From Methylobacterium sp. (lineage in GTDB: Bacteria; Pseudomonadota; Alphaproteobacteria; Rhizobiales; Beijerinckiaceae), in the NCBI RefSeq assembly GCF_019745455.1, contig NZ_JAIETD010000134.1:1-38382 (forward strand): a stretch of 38,382 bases of DNA, given 5' to 3'. A model generated the notes under the pieces. It saw only the letters and a program-made list of their open reading frames with translations, made no database searches and had not been told where the DNA came from. This document shows positions 25,756 to 33,653 of this stretch, piece after piece. The position numbers and the translations under genes were made by a program. Position 1 is the first letter of the stretch. Each line of letters opens with the position of its first letter.

Positions 25756-27045
25756 ATGCTTCCCCTAAACAAGGACTCTGGCCGCTGTCGAGCAGCGCGG
25801 CTGAGCGGGGGTGCGGGGGTCAGTTTGATTAGAGGTATTGCGCTCGCGACGGGCCTCGCGTTCGTCCTCGCGGCCTGCCAAGGTGACGAGAGCTATCGCT
25901 CGACCCGCCATCTCACGGCCATCCCGCCAGCCACCATGGCGCTGATGTCCGCCAAGGGCGTCTCGGCGAGCGATCCGATCCTGATGCGGGCTTACAAGAA
26001 GGAGTCCGAGATCGAGGTGTGGAAGCGCGGCCTCGACGGCCAGTACGCGCTTCTGAAAACCTATCCTATGTGCCGCTGGTCGGGCCAGCTCGGGCCGAAG
26101 GTGCGCGAGGGTGACCGCCAGGCGCCGGAGGGCTTCTACGACGTGACGCCCGCGGCCATGAACCCGAACTCGAGCCTGTTCCTCTCCTTCAATCTCGGCT
26201 ACCCGAATGCCTACGACCGCTCGCACGGGCGCACGGGCTCGCACCTCATGGTCCACGGCACCTGCTCGTCGCGGGGCTGCTTCGCTATGACGGACGAGGC
26301 GATCTCAGAGGTCTACGCCATCGCTCGCGAGGCCTTCGCCGGCGGCCAACGCTCGTTCCAGTTCCAGTCCTACCCGTTCCGCATGACGGCCGAGAACCTG
26401 GCGAAGCATCGGGCCGACCAGCATATCGCGTTCTGGAAGAACCTTAAGGAGGGCTCGGACCAGTTCGAAGTGTCGAAGCGCGAGCCCACCTGGTCCGTTG
26501 TCGGGGGGCGTTACGCCTTCCCTGCCGATCCGTCGACCGCGGTCGCCGTCGCTGCGAAGCAGGCCCGGGACGAGCGCGCACAGGCCGATCTCGTGGCGAA
26601 GGGCACGCCCGCGATCCGACTCGTCTACGAGGACGGGGGCGGCCATCAGTCCTTCCGCGAGATCGTCACCGCGAACTCGGGTACGAGTGCGTTCGCCTCC
26701 CTCGACGACCGCACCCGACGCTCTTTAGGTGACGTGAGCCGCCCAGAGGCCTTAGCGCGAGGCCCCGAAGAGGTTGTTGTAAAGGAAGCGAGGTCGGTGG
26801 CTTCAGTGGTCGCGCCAAAGCCAAAGTTGGGCACGGCGGCACCTGGTTCGGCACCGGACGCAGGTCCGGCCCAGCACTCCACCACTACAGTCGCCCGTTC
26901 TCCCGAGACGAAGGGACCCACGAAGCTCGCCTCAGCCAAATTGCGCGATGCACCGGTCGTGACGAACGAGCAACCAGTGCGGCAGCCAACTCGGACTGAG
27001 CCGAAATCACTCTACGACCGTGCGCGTGGGCTGTTCGGGAGCTGA
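25756..27045 (+). CDS. L,D-transpeptidase (YkuD-type) lipoprotein
   Basis: A murein L,D-transpeptidase family protein of 429 aa from ATG 25756. The lipobox LAAC puts the lipidated Cys at residue 41. A TTG at 25825 would give MIRGIALATGLAFVLAAC, a near-ideal lipoprotein signal, and may be the true start. The YkuD-like catalytic core holds HGTCSSRGCFAM, with H167 and C175 as the expected catalytic pair. It is closest in style to the DpaA/YafK type of periplasmic enzymes, which cut or make peptidoglycan-lipoprotein links. The C-terminal third (from about 300) is a low-complexity Ala/Pro/Thr/Lys tail. It converges on the lspA gene, which encodes the signal peptidase for such lipoproteins. Role: cell-wall cross-linking or editing in the periplasm. 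Confidence 0.82.
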   Translation: MLPLNKDSGRCRAARLSGGAGVSLIRGIALATGLAFVLAACQGDESYRSTRHLTAIPPATMALMSAKGVSASDPILMRAYKKESEIEVWKRGLDGQYALLKTYPMCRWSGQLGPKVREGDRQAPEGFYDVTPAAMNPNSSLFLSFNLGYPNAYDRSHGRTGSHLMVHGTCSSRGCFAMTDEAISEVYAIAREAFAGGQRSFQFQSYPFRMTAENLAKHRADQHIAFWKNLKEGSDQFEVSKREPTWSVVGGRYAFPADPSTAVAVAAKQARDERAQADLVAKGTPAIRLVYEDGGGHQSFREIVTANSGTSAFASLDDRTRRSLGDVSRPEALARGPEEVVVKEARSVASVVAPKPKLGTAAPGSAPDAGPAQHSTTTVARSPETKGPTKLASAKLRDAPVVTNEQPVRQPTRTEPKSLYDRARGLFGS

Positions 27046-27307
27046 CGCAGCCCTCGCCGGGATGGGCCGCGTCTCTCTTCAGCCGAGAGAGCGCCCCGCT
27101 CTTGCTCGGTGTGGCGCGAGTGCTCCCCACGGAACATGAAGGCTTGCCTCAGAGACGCTTGATTTTCCTTGTCGATCGGCACCCGGCACCGGGCCTGTCG
27201 GACTCATCAAGCCAGACCTGAGCCGAGGCAACCGAATGCTCCGGTCTTGTGCTTGGCTCCCGAAGCTGCCCAGCGGAGTGGGCGCCTGCCGCTCCGACGC
27301 ATGTGCA

Positions 27308-27808
27308 TCACACCGACGGGTTTGATCGAGCGGGTGCGCGCTGTGGCGAGGTGACGTCTCCACTGCGGAGGCTGTCGAGCACGAGCAGAGCCGCCCCGCA
27401 GACCACTCCGATGTCCGCCATGTTGAAGGCCGGCCAATGCCAGCCGGCGACATGGAAATCGAGGAAGTCCGTCACCGCGCCGCGCAACAGCCGGTCGAGA
27501 CCGTTTGCGAGCGCGCCGCCGATGAGCAGGCCGAGTGCGGTCGCGACGAGACGATCTCGGGTGCGGGCAAGCCAGACCAGGAGAGCCAGCGCGATCGCGA
27601 AGGACACGAACGAGAGCACGAAGGGCGGGAGGCCCGCTGCGCCCAAGATGCCGAAGCTCACTCCCGTGTTGGACCCGAGCACGAGGTTGAAGAAGTCCGT
27701 AACCGGAATGACGCGCGGCGGGTCCATCACCCACTCGCGGATCCACCACTTGGTCCCATGGTCGACGATGAACCAGGCCGCCGCGAGAAGAAGTCCGTAT
27801 CGAAGCAT
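27308..27808 (-). CDS. lspA: Lipoprotein signal peptidase (signal peptidase II)
   Basis: A 166-aa inner-membrane aspartic protease that removes signal peptides from lipidated prolipoproteins. It has four predicted membrane helices. The family motifs are intact: NTGVSFG (47-53), GGALANGLDR with catalytic D105, and FNMAD with catalytic D132. The length is usual. It is the last gene of the minus-strand cluster arsR > P-type ATPase > ccdA > lspA, 39 bases after ccdA. Extra lspA copies are known in metal-resistance clusters, for example fused or linked to phosphatases in lead-resistance (pbr) operons, which supports a resistance-associated paralogue rather than the housekeeping copy. Its specific client here is unknown. 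Confidence 0.9.
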   Translation of the reverse strand: MLRYGLLLAAAWFIVDHGTKWWIREWVMDPPRVIPVTDFFNLVLGSNTGVSFGILGAAGLPPFVLSFVSFAIALALLVWLARTRDRLVATALGLLIGGALANGLDRLLRGAVTDFLDFHVAGWHWPAFNMADIGVVCGAALLVLDSLRSGDVTSPQRAPARSNPSV

Positions 27809-27847
27809 GAGAGCTATGACCTTGTGCGAACACCGTGGACCGGCTGC

Positions 27848-28582
27848 TCACCCGATCTGGGCGAGCGCTGGGAACATCTCCAGGAAGAAGATCGCGACCG
27901 TGGTCATGTGCCCCGTGATCATAGCCGCACCCATCGCGACCATGACTCCGCCCGCGCCGATCTGCAGCGCGCGCCCGGTCCGGCGCAGGGTCTTCAGGCG
28001 GGACACGAACCCCGACAGGAACAGGGCCGCCAGCACGAAGGGGACCCCGAGGCCGAGGGAGTAGGCGACCAGCAGCGTGACGCCGCTCGAGCCCGTAGAT
28101 GACGCGGTGACGGCAAGGATGGCGCCGAGCACGGGGCCGATACAGGGCGTCCAGCCGAACGCGAACGCCGTCCCGAGGAGGTAGGCCGCAATGGGACCGC
28201 GGCCCGGAGGATCACCGTGCCAGCGCAACTCACGCTGGAGCCACGACAGGGGCAAGAGCCCCGTCGTGAACAAGCCGAACACGATCACGATGAGCCCGCC
28301 GATCAGGTTCAGCTCGATGCGGAACGCGTTGAGAACGGAGCCGAGTGCGCTCGCCCCGGCGCCGAGCGCGACGAAGATGGTCGAGAAGCCGAGCACGAAG
28401 CACAGGCTCAAGATCAAGGTCCGAATGCTCGCGCGCTGCTGTACAGCGCCCGCTGCACCGACATTCTGGCCGGCAACGTAGGAGACGTAGCCTGGGACGA
28501 GGGGCAGGACACACGGGGACAGAAAGGAGACCGCGCCCGCGGCAAACGCAGTCACGTAACCGATGTTCGTGAGGACAGCCAT
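27848..28582 (-). CDS. ccdA: CcdA/DsbD-type thiol-disulfide electron transporter
   Basis: A 244-aa inner-membrane protein with six predicted helices that moves reducing equivalents from cytoplasmic thioredoxin to periplasmic thiols. The two redox cysteines are in the expected proline-rich contexts: C24 in FLSPCVLPLVPGY and C147 in FGWTPCIGPVLGA. The length matches CcdA. It starts 46 bases after the P-type ATPase stop. A thiol-reducing partner beside a metal pump suggests it keeps Cys-containing metal-binding proteins reduced in the periplasm or supports cytochrome maturation under metal stress; this role is inference. No thioredoxin-like partner is encoded nearby. Confidence 0.88.
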   Translation of the reverse strand: MAVLTNIGYVTAFAAGAVSFLSPCVLPLVPGYVSYVAGQNVGAAGAVQQRASIRTLILSLCFVLGFSTIFVALGAGASALGSVLNAFRIELNLIGGLIVIVFGLFTTGLLPLSWLQRELRWHGDPPGRGPIAAYLLGTAFAFGWTPCIGPVLGAILAVTASSTGSSGVTLLVAYSLGLGVPFVLAALFLSGFVSRLKTLRRTGRALQIGAGGVMVAMGAAMITGHMTTVAIFFLEMFPALAQIG

Positions 28583-28627
28583 GGGAATAGCCCCGCCCGT
28601 CTTACGACTGTTCGCCAGGTCGTCCGG

Positions 28628-31600
28628 TCACACCGCGGCCGCCCCTACCTGCGGCTGCCCGCGGGTCAGCAGCCGAAGCCCGTTCAGCACGACGAGAAGA
28701 GAAGCACCTACATCGGCCGCGATCGCCCCCCACAGGGAGGCCAGACCCGCCACCGTCAGGGCTGTGAACAAGAGCTTCACCGCAAGCGAAAACCCGATGT
28801 TTTGGTGGATGATCGCAAGCGTCGCCTTCGAATGACGGATCAACCAGGGCAGCTTCGAGAGATCATCCGCCATCAGGGCGACGTCGGCGGTCTCGATCGC
28901 GGCGTCCGAGCCCATTGCGCCCATCGCGACGCCCAGATTGGCGCGCGCCATGGCCGGCGCGTCGTTGACGCCATCGCCGATCATGGCCACCGACCCATGG
29001 CGTTTCACGAGCGCTTCGACCGCCTCGACCTTGTGCTCGGGCAAGAGCTCAGCTTGCACCTCGTCGACTCCGGTCTCTCGGGCGATCACCTGAGCCGTAT
29101 CCTTGTTGTCTCCGGTGAGCATGACGACCCGTTCGATCCCGGCCGCGTGCAGGTCCGCCACGATGCGCTTGGCCTCGGGCCTGACGGCATCGGCGATCGC
29201 GATCAGCCCCCACACGGAGCTTTCGTCGCCGACCGCTACGACGGTGCGGCCCGCCCCGGCGAGCGTGTCTGCCGCACGCAGCGCCTGCACAGGGACCTGG
29301 CGCTCGTTCAGGTACCTCCGCGAGCCGAGCCATGCTTCCCGGCCGTCGATACGCCCGATCGCCCCCTTGCCGCGGATTGCCTGGACCGCAACCGCTGGAA
29401 CGGGCGTGATGCCATGCTCGGCCGCCTTGCTCAGGATGGCGCGCGCGAGCGGGTGCTCGCTGCGCGCCTCGAGCGCGGCCGCGAAGGCCAGGAGCTCGGC
29501 CTCGTTGCGGTTGCCGAGCGGCACGAGATCGACCACCTTCGGCCGGCCCTCAGTCAGGGTGCCCGTCTTGTCCATGGCGATAGCCGTCAGCTTGGCCGGT
29601 GTCTCAAGATGCACCCCACCCTTCACGAGCACGCCCTGCTTCGCCGCGCCCGCAAGGGCCGCGACGATGGTCACCGGTGTCGAGATCACGAGCGCGCAGG
29701 GACAAGCGATCACGAGAAGCACGAGCGCACGGTAGAACCACGGCTCCCAGGCGCCCCCCAACAGGAGCGGCGGCACCAGGAACACAGCAAGCGCCAGGAC
29801 CATCACGGCGGGCGTGTAGACCCGGGCAAAGCGCTCGACCCATTGCTCGCTCGGCGCACGCCGGCTCTGGGCTGAGCCGACCATGCGGATAATACGCGCG
29901 AGCGTCGTGTCTTGCGCGCCCTTCGTGGTCTCGATGTCCAGGGCGCCCTCACCGTTGATCGTGCCTGCATAGACCTCGGATCCGAGCTGGACGGGTACGG
30001 GCACGCTCTCGCCGGTAATCGGGGCCTGGTTGACCTCACTCTCGCCGCCGGTAACTCGGCCATCGAGCGGGATCTTGTCCCCCGGCCGGACCACGATATG
30101 AGCGCCGACAGGCACGCTGCCGGCCGGCACTTCACGCTCGCTGCCGTTCGCATTCCGCACGAGGGCAACGGCTGGCGCGAGTTCCATGAGGGCGGCGACC
30201 GCGCGCCTGGCGCGGCCTAAGCTCCAGGCCTCGAGCGCCAGGGCAAGAGCGAAGAAGAAGGAGACAGTCGCTGCTTCGAACCACTCGCCGATGCCGATCG
30301 CGCCCGCAACCGCCACGACCATCAGCAGGTTCATATCCGGCCGTAGGCGTTGGGCGGAGAGCAAGGCCTTTGGCGCCACGTACCGCACGGCGCAAACGAT
30401 TGAGAGGGCATAAGCCGCAATCGCCGGCCAGGGCGTGCCGCCCGCCGCCTCTTCGGCTCCGAGCGCGACAGCAACGCCGCCGCCAAGAACAGCGTGAAGG
30501 ACCAGACCAGCGGCGGCAAGGATGCCGCTCGCGGTCGTCAGGATCGTCTGTGTGCGCCGGCGCCGCTCCTCCGAAAGCGTGGCGTCGGAGGTCACGCCCT
30601 CCCGCCAGAGCTCTGCCGCCATCCCGGTCCGGGCGACGGCCTTTACGACCGCCTCGACGGAAATGGCATCGGCCGGAGCTGCCACAGACATGCGTCCATT
30701 GACGAGATCGAAGGCGAGCTTGTCCTCGCCGCCCACCATCGGGCCGACCTCGCGCTTCAGCGCGGCGATCTCGTCGCCGCAATCCATGCCATGGACCCTG
30801 AACACGAGCTGTCCCGGCAGGTGCGACGGGACGGGTGCGGTCAGCGCCTGCTCGCCCACATTGTCGCGGGAGCAGGTCGCGCAGGCCGGCGCACTCGCGG
30901 GGAACATTGTCGCCGAGGCTTGCCCGGCCCGGTTCTCCCGGACGAGCTCGGCCGACATGCCGGTCGAGGCAATGGCTTGCTGGATCGCGGTCACCGATGC
31001 CAGCGCCTGCGGAGCGACGCTCATCAGGCCGTGCTTGGTGTCAAAGGTGAGCGTCTCATCCCCGCCGACCAGCAGGCCGACGGCAGCTTTCAGCTGACGA
31101 ACCTCGTTCTGACAGTCGAGCCCGCGGACCTGGAAGGTGAGCGGTTCCGGCACATCGCTCGGCATCGCAGGGCGTAACCTGGCCCTCATGCCCGTCGTCG
31201 CCACAGCCCGCTGGATGTCCTCGACCGCGGCGAAGCTCTTCGGGCTCACGCCCATCATGCCGGCCTTGGTGTCGAAGGTGAGCCTTTCCTCTCCGCCAAC
31301 GATCGGCCCAACGGCCGCGCTCAGCTGACGCAGTCCGTTCTGGCAGTCGAGGCCCTTCACCTCGAACAGCAGTGTAGCTGGCTCAGCCGGCCACGGTGCC
31401 GCACGCATCCCCGTCTCCGCCACTGCCGCGACCACGGCCTCTGGATCGACGGCATCCGCCTCGAGCACGTCCATCGTGCCGGCCTTGGTGTCGAAAGCGA
31501 GCTTGTCCTCCCCACCGACCAGTGGACCGACGGCCGCCTTGAGCTGGCGCACTTCGTTCTGACAGTCGAGACCGTCGACCTTGAAGCGGCGGCGCTGCGG

Positions 31601-31657
31601 TTGCACCTGGATTCCGTCTGCGGCGCGGTGCGCCAGGTCAGCGTCCGTCATCATCAT
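28628..31657 (-). CDS. P1B-type metal ATPase with four tandem HMA-like domains (CxxE sites)
   Basis: A 1009-aa metal exporter. The N-terminus carries four HMA-like repeats at about 23-88, 95-160, 172-238 and 284-350. Their metal loops are not the usual GMxCxxC: repeats 1 and 3 read GLDCQNE (C32, C182), repeat 2 GLDCQNG (C105) and repeat 4 GMDCGDE (C293). A lone CxxC (C259, C262) lies between repeats 3 and 4. The pump core is intact: CPC at 652-654, DKTGT at 696-700, HP at 735-736 and GDGVND at 894-899; K961 and D982 in the last helices fit the Zn/Cd/Pb class. The ATG triplet at 31657-31649 overlaps the arsR 3' end, so translation is coupled. It is followed by ccdA and lspA. Expected substrate: Zn, Cd or Pb. 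Confidence 0.9.
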   Translation of the reverse strand: MMMTDADLAHRAADGIQVQPQRRRFKVDGLDCQNEVRQLKAAVGPLVGGEDKLAFDTKAGTMDVLEADAVDPEAVVAAVAETGMRAAPWPAEPATLLFEVKGLDCQNGLRQLSAAVGPIVGGEERLTFDTKAGMMGVSPKSFAAVEDIQRAVATTGMRARLRPAMPSDVPEPLTFQVRGLDCQNEVRQLKAAVGLLVGGDETLTFDTKHGLMSVAPQALASVTAIQQAIASTGMSAELVRENRAGQASATMFPASAPACATCSRDNVGEQALTAPVPSHLPGQLVFRVHGMDCGDEIAALKREVGPMVGGEDKLAFDLVNGRMSVAAPADAISVEAVVKAVARTGMAAELWREGVTSDATLSEERRRRTQTILTTASGILAAAGLVLHAVLGGGVAVALGAEEAAGGTPWPAIAAYALSIVCAVRYVAPKALLSAQRLRPDMNLLMVVAVAGAIGIGEWFEAATVSFFFALALALEAWSLGRARRAVAALMELAPAVALVRNANGSEREVPAGSVPVGAHIVVRPGDKIPLDGRVTGGESEVNQAPITGESVPVPVQLGSEVYAGTINGEGALDIETTKGAQDTTLARIIRMVGSAQSRRAPSEQWVERFARVYTPAVMVLALAVFLVPPLLLGGAWEPWFYRALVLLVIACPCALVISTPVTIVAALAGAAKQGVLVKGGVHLETPAKLTAIAMDKTGTLTEGRPKVVDLVPLGNRNEAELLAFAAALEARSEHPLARAILSKAAEHGITPVPAVAVQAIRGKGAIGRIDGREAWLGSRRYLNERQVPVQALRAADTLAGAGRTVVAVGDESSVWGLIAIADAVRPEAKRIVADLHAAGIERVVMLTGDNKDTAQVIARETGVDEVQAELLPEHKVEAVEALVKRHGSVAMIGDGVNDAPAMARANLGVAMGAMGSDAAIETADVALMADDLSKLPWLIRHSKATLAIIHQNIGFSLAVKLLFTALTVAGLASLWGAIAADVGASLLVVLNGLRLLTRGQPQVGAAAV

Positions 31658-31967
31658 CCTCCGCTCCCACGTCGCGGCATTCGCCGACGTGGGCGACCAT
31701 GTCCTTGATCACGCAGCGCACGTGCTCGTCGGTTGCGCCGTAGAACACCTGCTTGCCTCGCTTCTGCGAGCGCACGAAGCGGGCCGCTCGAAGCAGGCGC
31801 AGGTGGTGGCTGACGAGCGAAGTCGAGAGGCCGACCGCTTGGGCGATGTCGCCGACACACAAGGGACCTTCGAGGCAGGCCACGGCAATCCGCAGCCGGT
31901 TCGCGTCGCCGAGCAGGCGGAAGATCTCCGCCAGCTCGATCGCCCGCTCCTCATCAAGGGTCGCCAT
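31638..31967 (-). CDS. ArsR/SmtB-family metal-sensing repressor
   Basis: A 109-aa winged-helix repressor that leaves DNA when metal binds. The recognition helix is in STSLVSHHLRLLRAA and the wing in RGKQVFYGATD. Four residues of the C-terminal helix, D80, H82, H93 and E96, have exactly the spacing of the alpha5 zinc site of SmtB (D104, H106, H117, E120). The alpha3 site of CadC-type sensors is incomplete (only C37 in LCVGD). This points to zinc sensing. The gene overlaps the P-type ATPase start by 20 bases, and an SmtB-like palindrome lies 15 bases upstream of its ATG. It should autoregulate the arsR-ATPase-ccdA-lspA operon and could also affect the divergent transporter at 32139. Confidence 0.9.
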   Translation of the reverse strand: MATLDEERAIELAEIFRLLGDANRLRIAVACLEGPLCVGDIAQAVGLSTSLVSHHLRLLRAARFVRSQKRGKQVFYGATDEHVRCVIKDMVAHVGECRDVGAEDDDDGR

Positions 31968-31982
31968 CCCACACCGTGAAAC

Positions 31983-32003
31983 AATTCAACAGCTGTTTGA
32001 ATT
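31983..32003. promoter_or_regulatory. SmtB/ArsR-type operator between arsR and the short CDF gene
   Basis: AATTCAA (31983-31989) and TTGAATT (31997-32003) flank CAGCTGT, giving an imperfect 21-base palindrome much like the ATTCAA...TTGAAT operators of SmtB, CzrA and ZiaR repressors. It lies in the 171-base divergent gap, close to the arsR start, where a bound repressor would block transcription of the arsR operon. Confidence 0.75.
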
Positions 32004-32138
32004 AGCTCGACTGCGGCTTGAGTTCAAGGCACAGGAACCGCGTGACCACAGAGCGAGGCGATGTCGGATGGCCCCTGTTCAACTCCAGTTCCGCGGCTCC
32101 GTCGCCGAACGTTGCAGCATTGAAGGGGAGCCGAGGCC

Positions 32139-32774
32139 ATGAGCGCTGAGGACGATGACGACGACAAGATCCAGGACTACGCCCATGCGACCCCCGCCTA
32201 CAAGCGAGCGCTCTGGACCGTCGTTCTGCTCAACCTCGGCACGGGCCTCGCCGAGATCGTGGCCGGGTTCATTTCTGGCTCGCAAGCGCTGAAGGCCGAC
32301 GCCCTCGATTTCCTTGGCGACGGCACGATCACGTTCCTTGGCCTGATCGCGATCGCCTGGAGCCTGGTGTGGCGCGCCCGTGCCGCCCTGCTCCAGGGCA
32401 CATTCCTCGGAGCTTTAGGGCTCGGCGTGCTCGCCACGTCGGCCTATCGCGTTCTCGTTCTCAATCAGCCCGAGGCCGATATCATGGGGCTGTTCGGGGT
32501 TATCGCGCTTCTCGTCAATGTGGCCTCGGCCTGGGTGCTACTGCCTCACCGGACCGGTGACTCCAATGTGCGGGCCGTGTGGCTGTTCTCGCGCAATGAC
32601 GCGATCGGGAACCTTGCCGTGATCGTCGCCGCAGGCCTTGTCGCCTGGACGGCGACGCCCTGGCCGGATCTGGCGGTGGCGGTCGTTATCGCCGGCCTCT
32701 TCCTGCAATCGTCGTGGTCCATCGTGCGCAGCGCGCGCCGAGACCTCGCCCAGGCGGGGATGCAGAAAGCATGA
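32139..32774 (+). CDS. Short cation diffusion facilitator-like transporter
   Basis: A 211-aa membrane protein with an acidic N-terminal tail (SAEDDDDD) and five or six predicted helices. The helix-2 site reads ADALDFLGD, matching the DxxxD metal site of CDF exporters (with Asp for His), and helix 5 has SRNDAIGNLAVI in the place of the second half-site. The cytoplasmic C-terminal domain of CDF proteins is missing, so it is about 90 residues shorter than the exporter at 18493. Short members of this kind exist and may be complete. It is divergent from arsR and separated from it by the SmtB-like operator, so it is likely metal-regulated. Likely role: additional Zn/Co/Cd export. Confidence 0.8.
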   Translation: MSAEDDDDDKIQDYAHATPAYKRALWTVVLLNLGTGLAEIVAGFISGSQALKADALDFLGDGTITFLGLIAIAWSLVWRARAALLQGTFLGALGLGVLATSAYRVLVLNQPEADIMGLFGVIALLVNVASAWVLLPHRTGDSNVRAVWLFSRNDAIGNLAVIVAAGLVAWTATPWPDLAVAVVIAGLFLQSSWSIVRSARRDLAQAGMQKA

Positions 32775-32790
32775 TTTCTGCATCCCCGCC
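32753..32790. terminator. Perfect 16-bp hairpin spanning the stop codon of the short CDF gene
   Basis: GGCGGGGATGCAGAAA (32753-32768) is exactly complementary to 32775-32790 with a six-base loop GCATGA that contains the TGA stop. A second, weaker stem (AGCCG/CGGCT, 32792-32812) followed by CTTTT comes directly after. Together they look like a strong terminator protecting the mer region. Confidence 0.7.
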
Positions 32791-33061
32791 CAGCCGCTGA
32801 GATCTATCGGCTCTTTTGATGCAGAAATGTGATGAACAATCGAGCCATGATCTACGGGTACGCGCCCGTCTAGGCGGACGCCGAGGACTCGCCATCCAGC
32901 TCGACACGGTCAGAGCCGCCGGCGCGAGAAGGTGTTCCAGGAGAACGAGGCCGGTCACACCGGCGACCGGCCCCAACTCCGGCGCTTGCTGAAGGCGCGC
33001 AGCACGGTGACGTCGTGAAAGCGCCGGCGGGCGACCGCTTTTGCGCGCGACCCCACCGAGC

Positions 33062-33577
33062 TCATCGTTCTTGGTCGCGACATCCGCCAGGCCGGCGCTC
33101 GCTTCGTCTCCGTCGCGCTCCGAGTTGCTTCAGGTTCGCCACTGCAGCAGCCGGCAGATCGAACAGGGCTTCGATGAGCGGGCACTCGGGCGTCGCGTCC
33201 TCCTTGCAGCGTGCCACCATATCGGCCAGGACGCGCTCCATCGTCCGCAGGGCCGCGATCTTGGCGCGCACGTCGGAGAGGTGGCTCACAGCCACCTCGC
33301 GCGCCCCGGCGCAGGGTGGCTCGCGCTTCTCGGCCAGCTCCAGCAGCGCCCTGACCTCGTCGAGGGTGAATCCGAGGTCGCGGGCGCGGCGGACGAAGTT
33401 CAGGCGCATCAGGTGTCCGCCGCCGTAGAGACGGTGCCCGCCTTCACTGCGCGCTGGCGCCGGCAACAGCCCGATCCGCTCGTAGTAGCGGACTGTCTCG
33501 ATGTTGACGCCCGTGCGCCGGGACAGGGCGCCGATCGCCAGCCTTGGCGCGGTGTCCTGCAGGGCTTGCTTGTCCAT
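33062..33577 (-). CDS. merR: Mercuric resistance regulator MerR
   Basis: A 171-aa MerR-family regulator divergent from merT-merP-merA. The N-terminal HTH reads IGALSRRTGVNIETVRYYERIG. Three cysteines, C89, C124 and C132, have the spacing of the Hg(II)-binding set of Tn501 MerR (C82, C117, C126; here 35 and 8). The C-terminal tail is Arg-rich and longer than usual by about 25 residues. I chose ATG 33577 (MDKQALQ) because GAGGG lies eight to nine bases upstream and because the earlier ATG at 33607 would put the start inside the operator at 33592-33622. It represses and, with Hg(II), activates the mer promoter. Confidence 0.88.
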   Translation of the reverse strand: MDKQALQDTAPRLAIGALSRRTGVNIETVRYYERIGLLPAPARSEGGHRLYGGGHLMRLNFVRRARDLGFTLDEVRALLELAEKREPPCAGAREVAVSHLSDVRAKIAALRTMERVLADMVARCKEDATPECPLIEALFDLPAAAVANLKQLGARRRRSERRPGGCRDQER

Positions 33578-33591
33578 CGGCGAAAGCCCTC

Positions 33592-33622
33592 TTGCATCCG
33601 TAGCCACTACAGATCCTATCTT
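33592..33622 (+). promoter_or_regulatory. mer operator/promoter
   Basis: TTGCAT (33592-33597) and TATCTT (33617-33622) are 19 bases apart. The spacer carries the near-palindrome ATCCGTAG-CCA-CTACAGAT (33596-33614, 7 of 8 pairs). This is the geometry of MerR-controlled promoters, and the sequence differs from the CCTCTAG operators of the other metal regulator, so the two systems should not cross-talk strongly. Confidence 0.8.
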
Positions 33623-33653
33623 GCGCCGCGTGGCAGGGGAAGGATCTCAGAGG

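Noticed and set aside
28217..29875. Plus-strand open frame of 552 aa
   Set aside because: Antisense to ccdA and the P-type ATPase, both well supported; composition is typical of a shadow frame.
33577..33607. Earlier ATG 33607 as merR start
   Set aside because: It would place the start codon inside the palindrome of the mer operator and lacks a ribosome-binding site, while ATG 33577 has GAGGG upstream.
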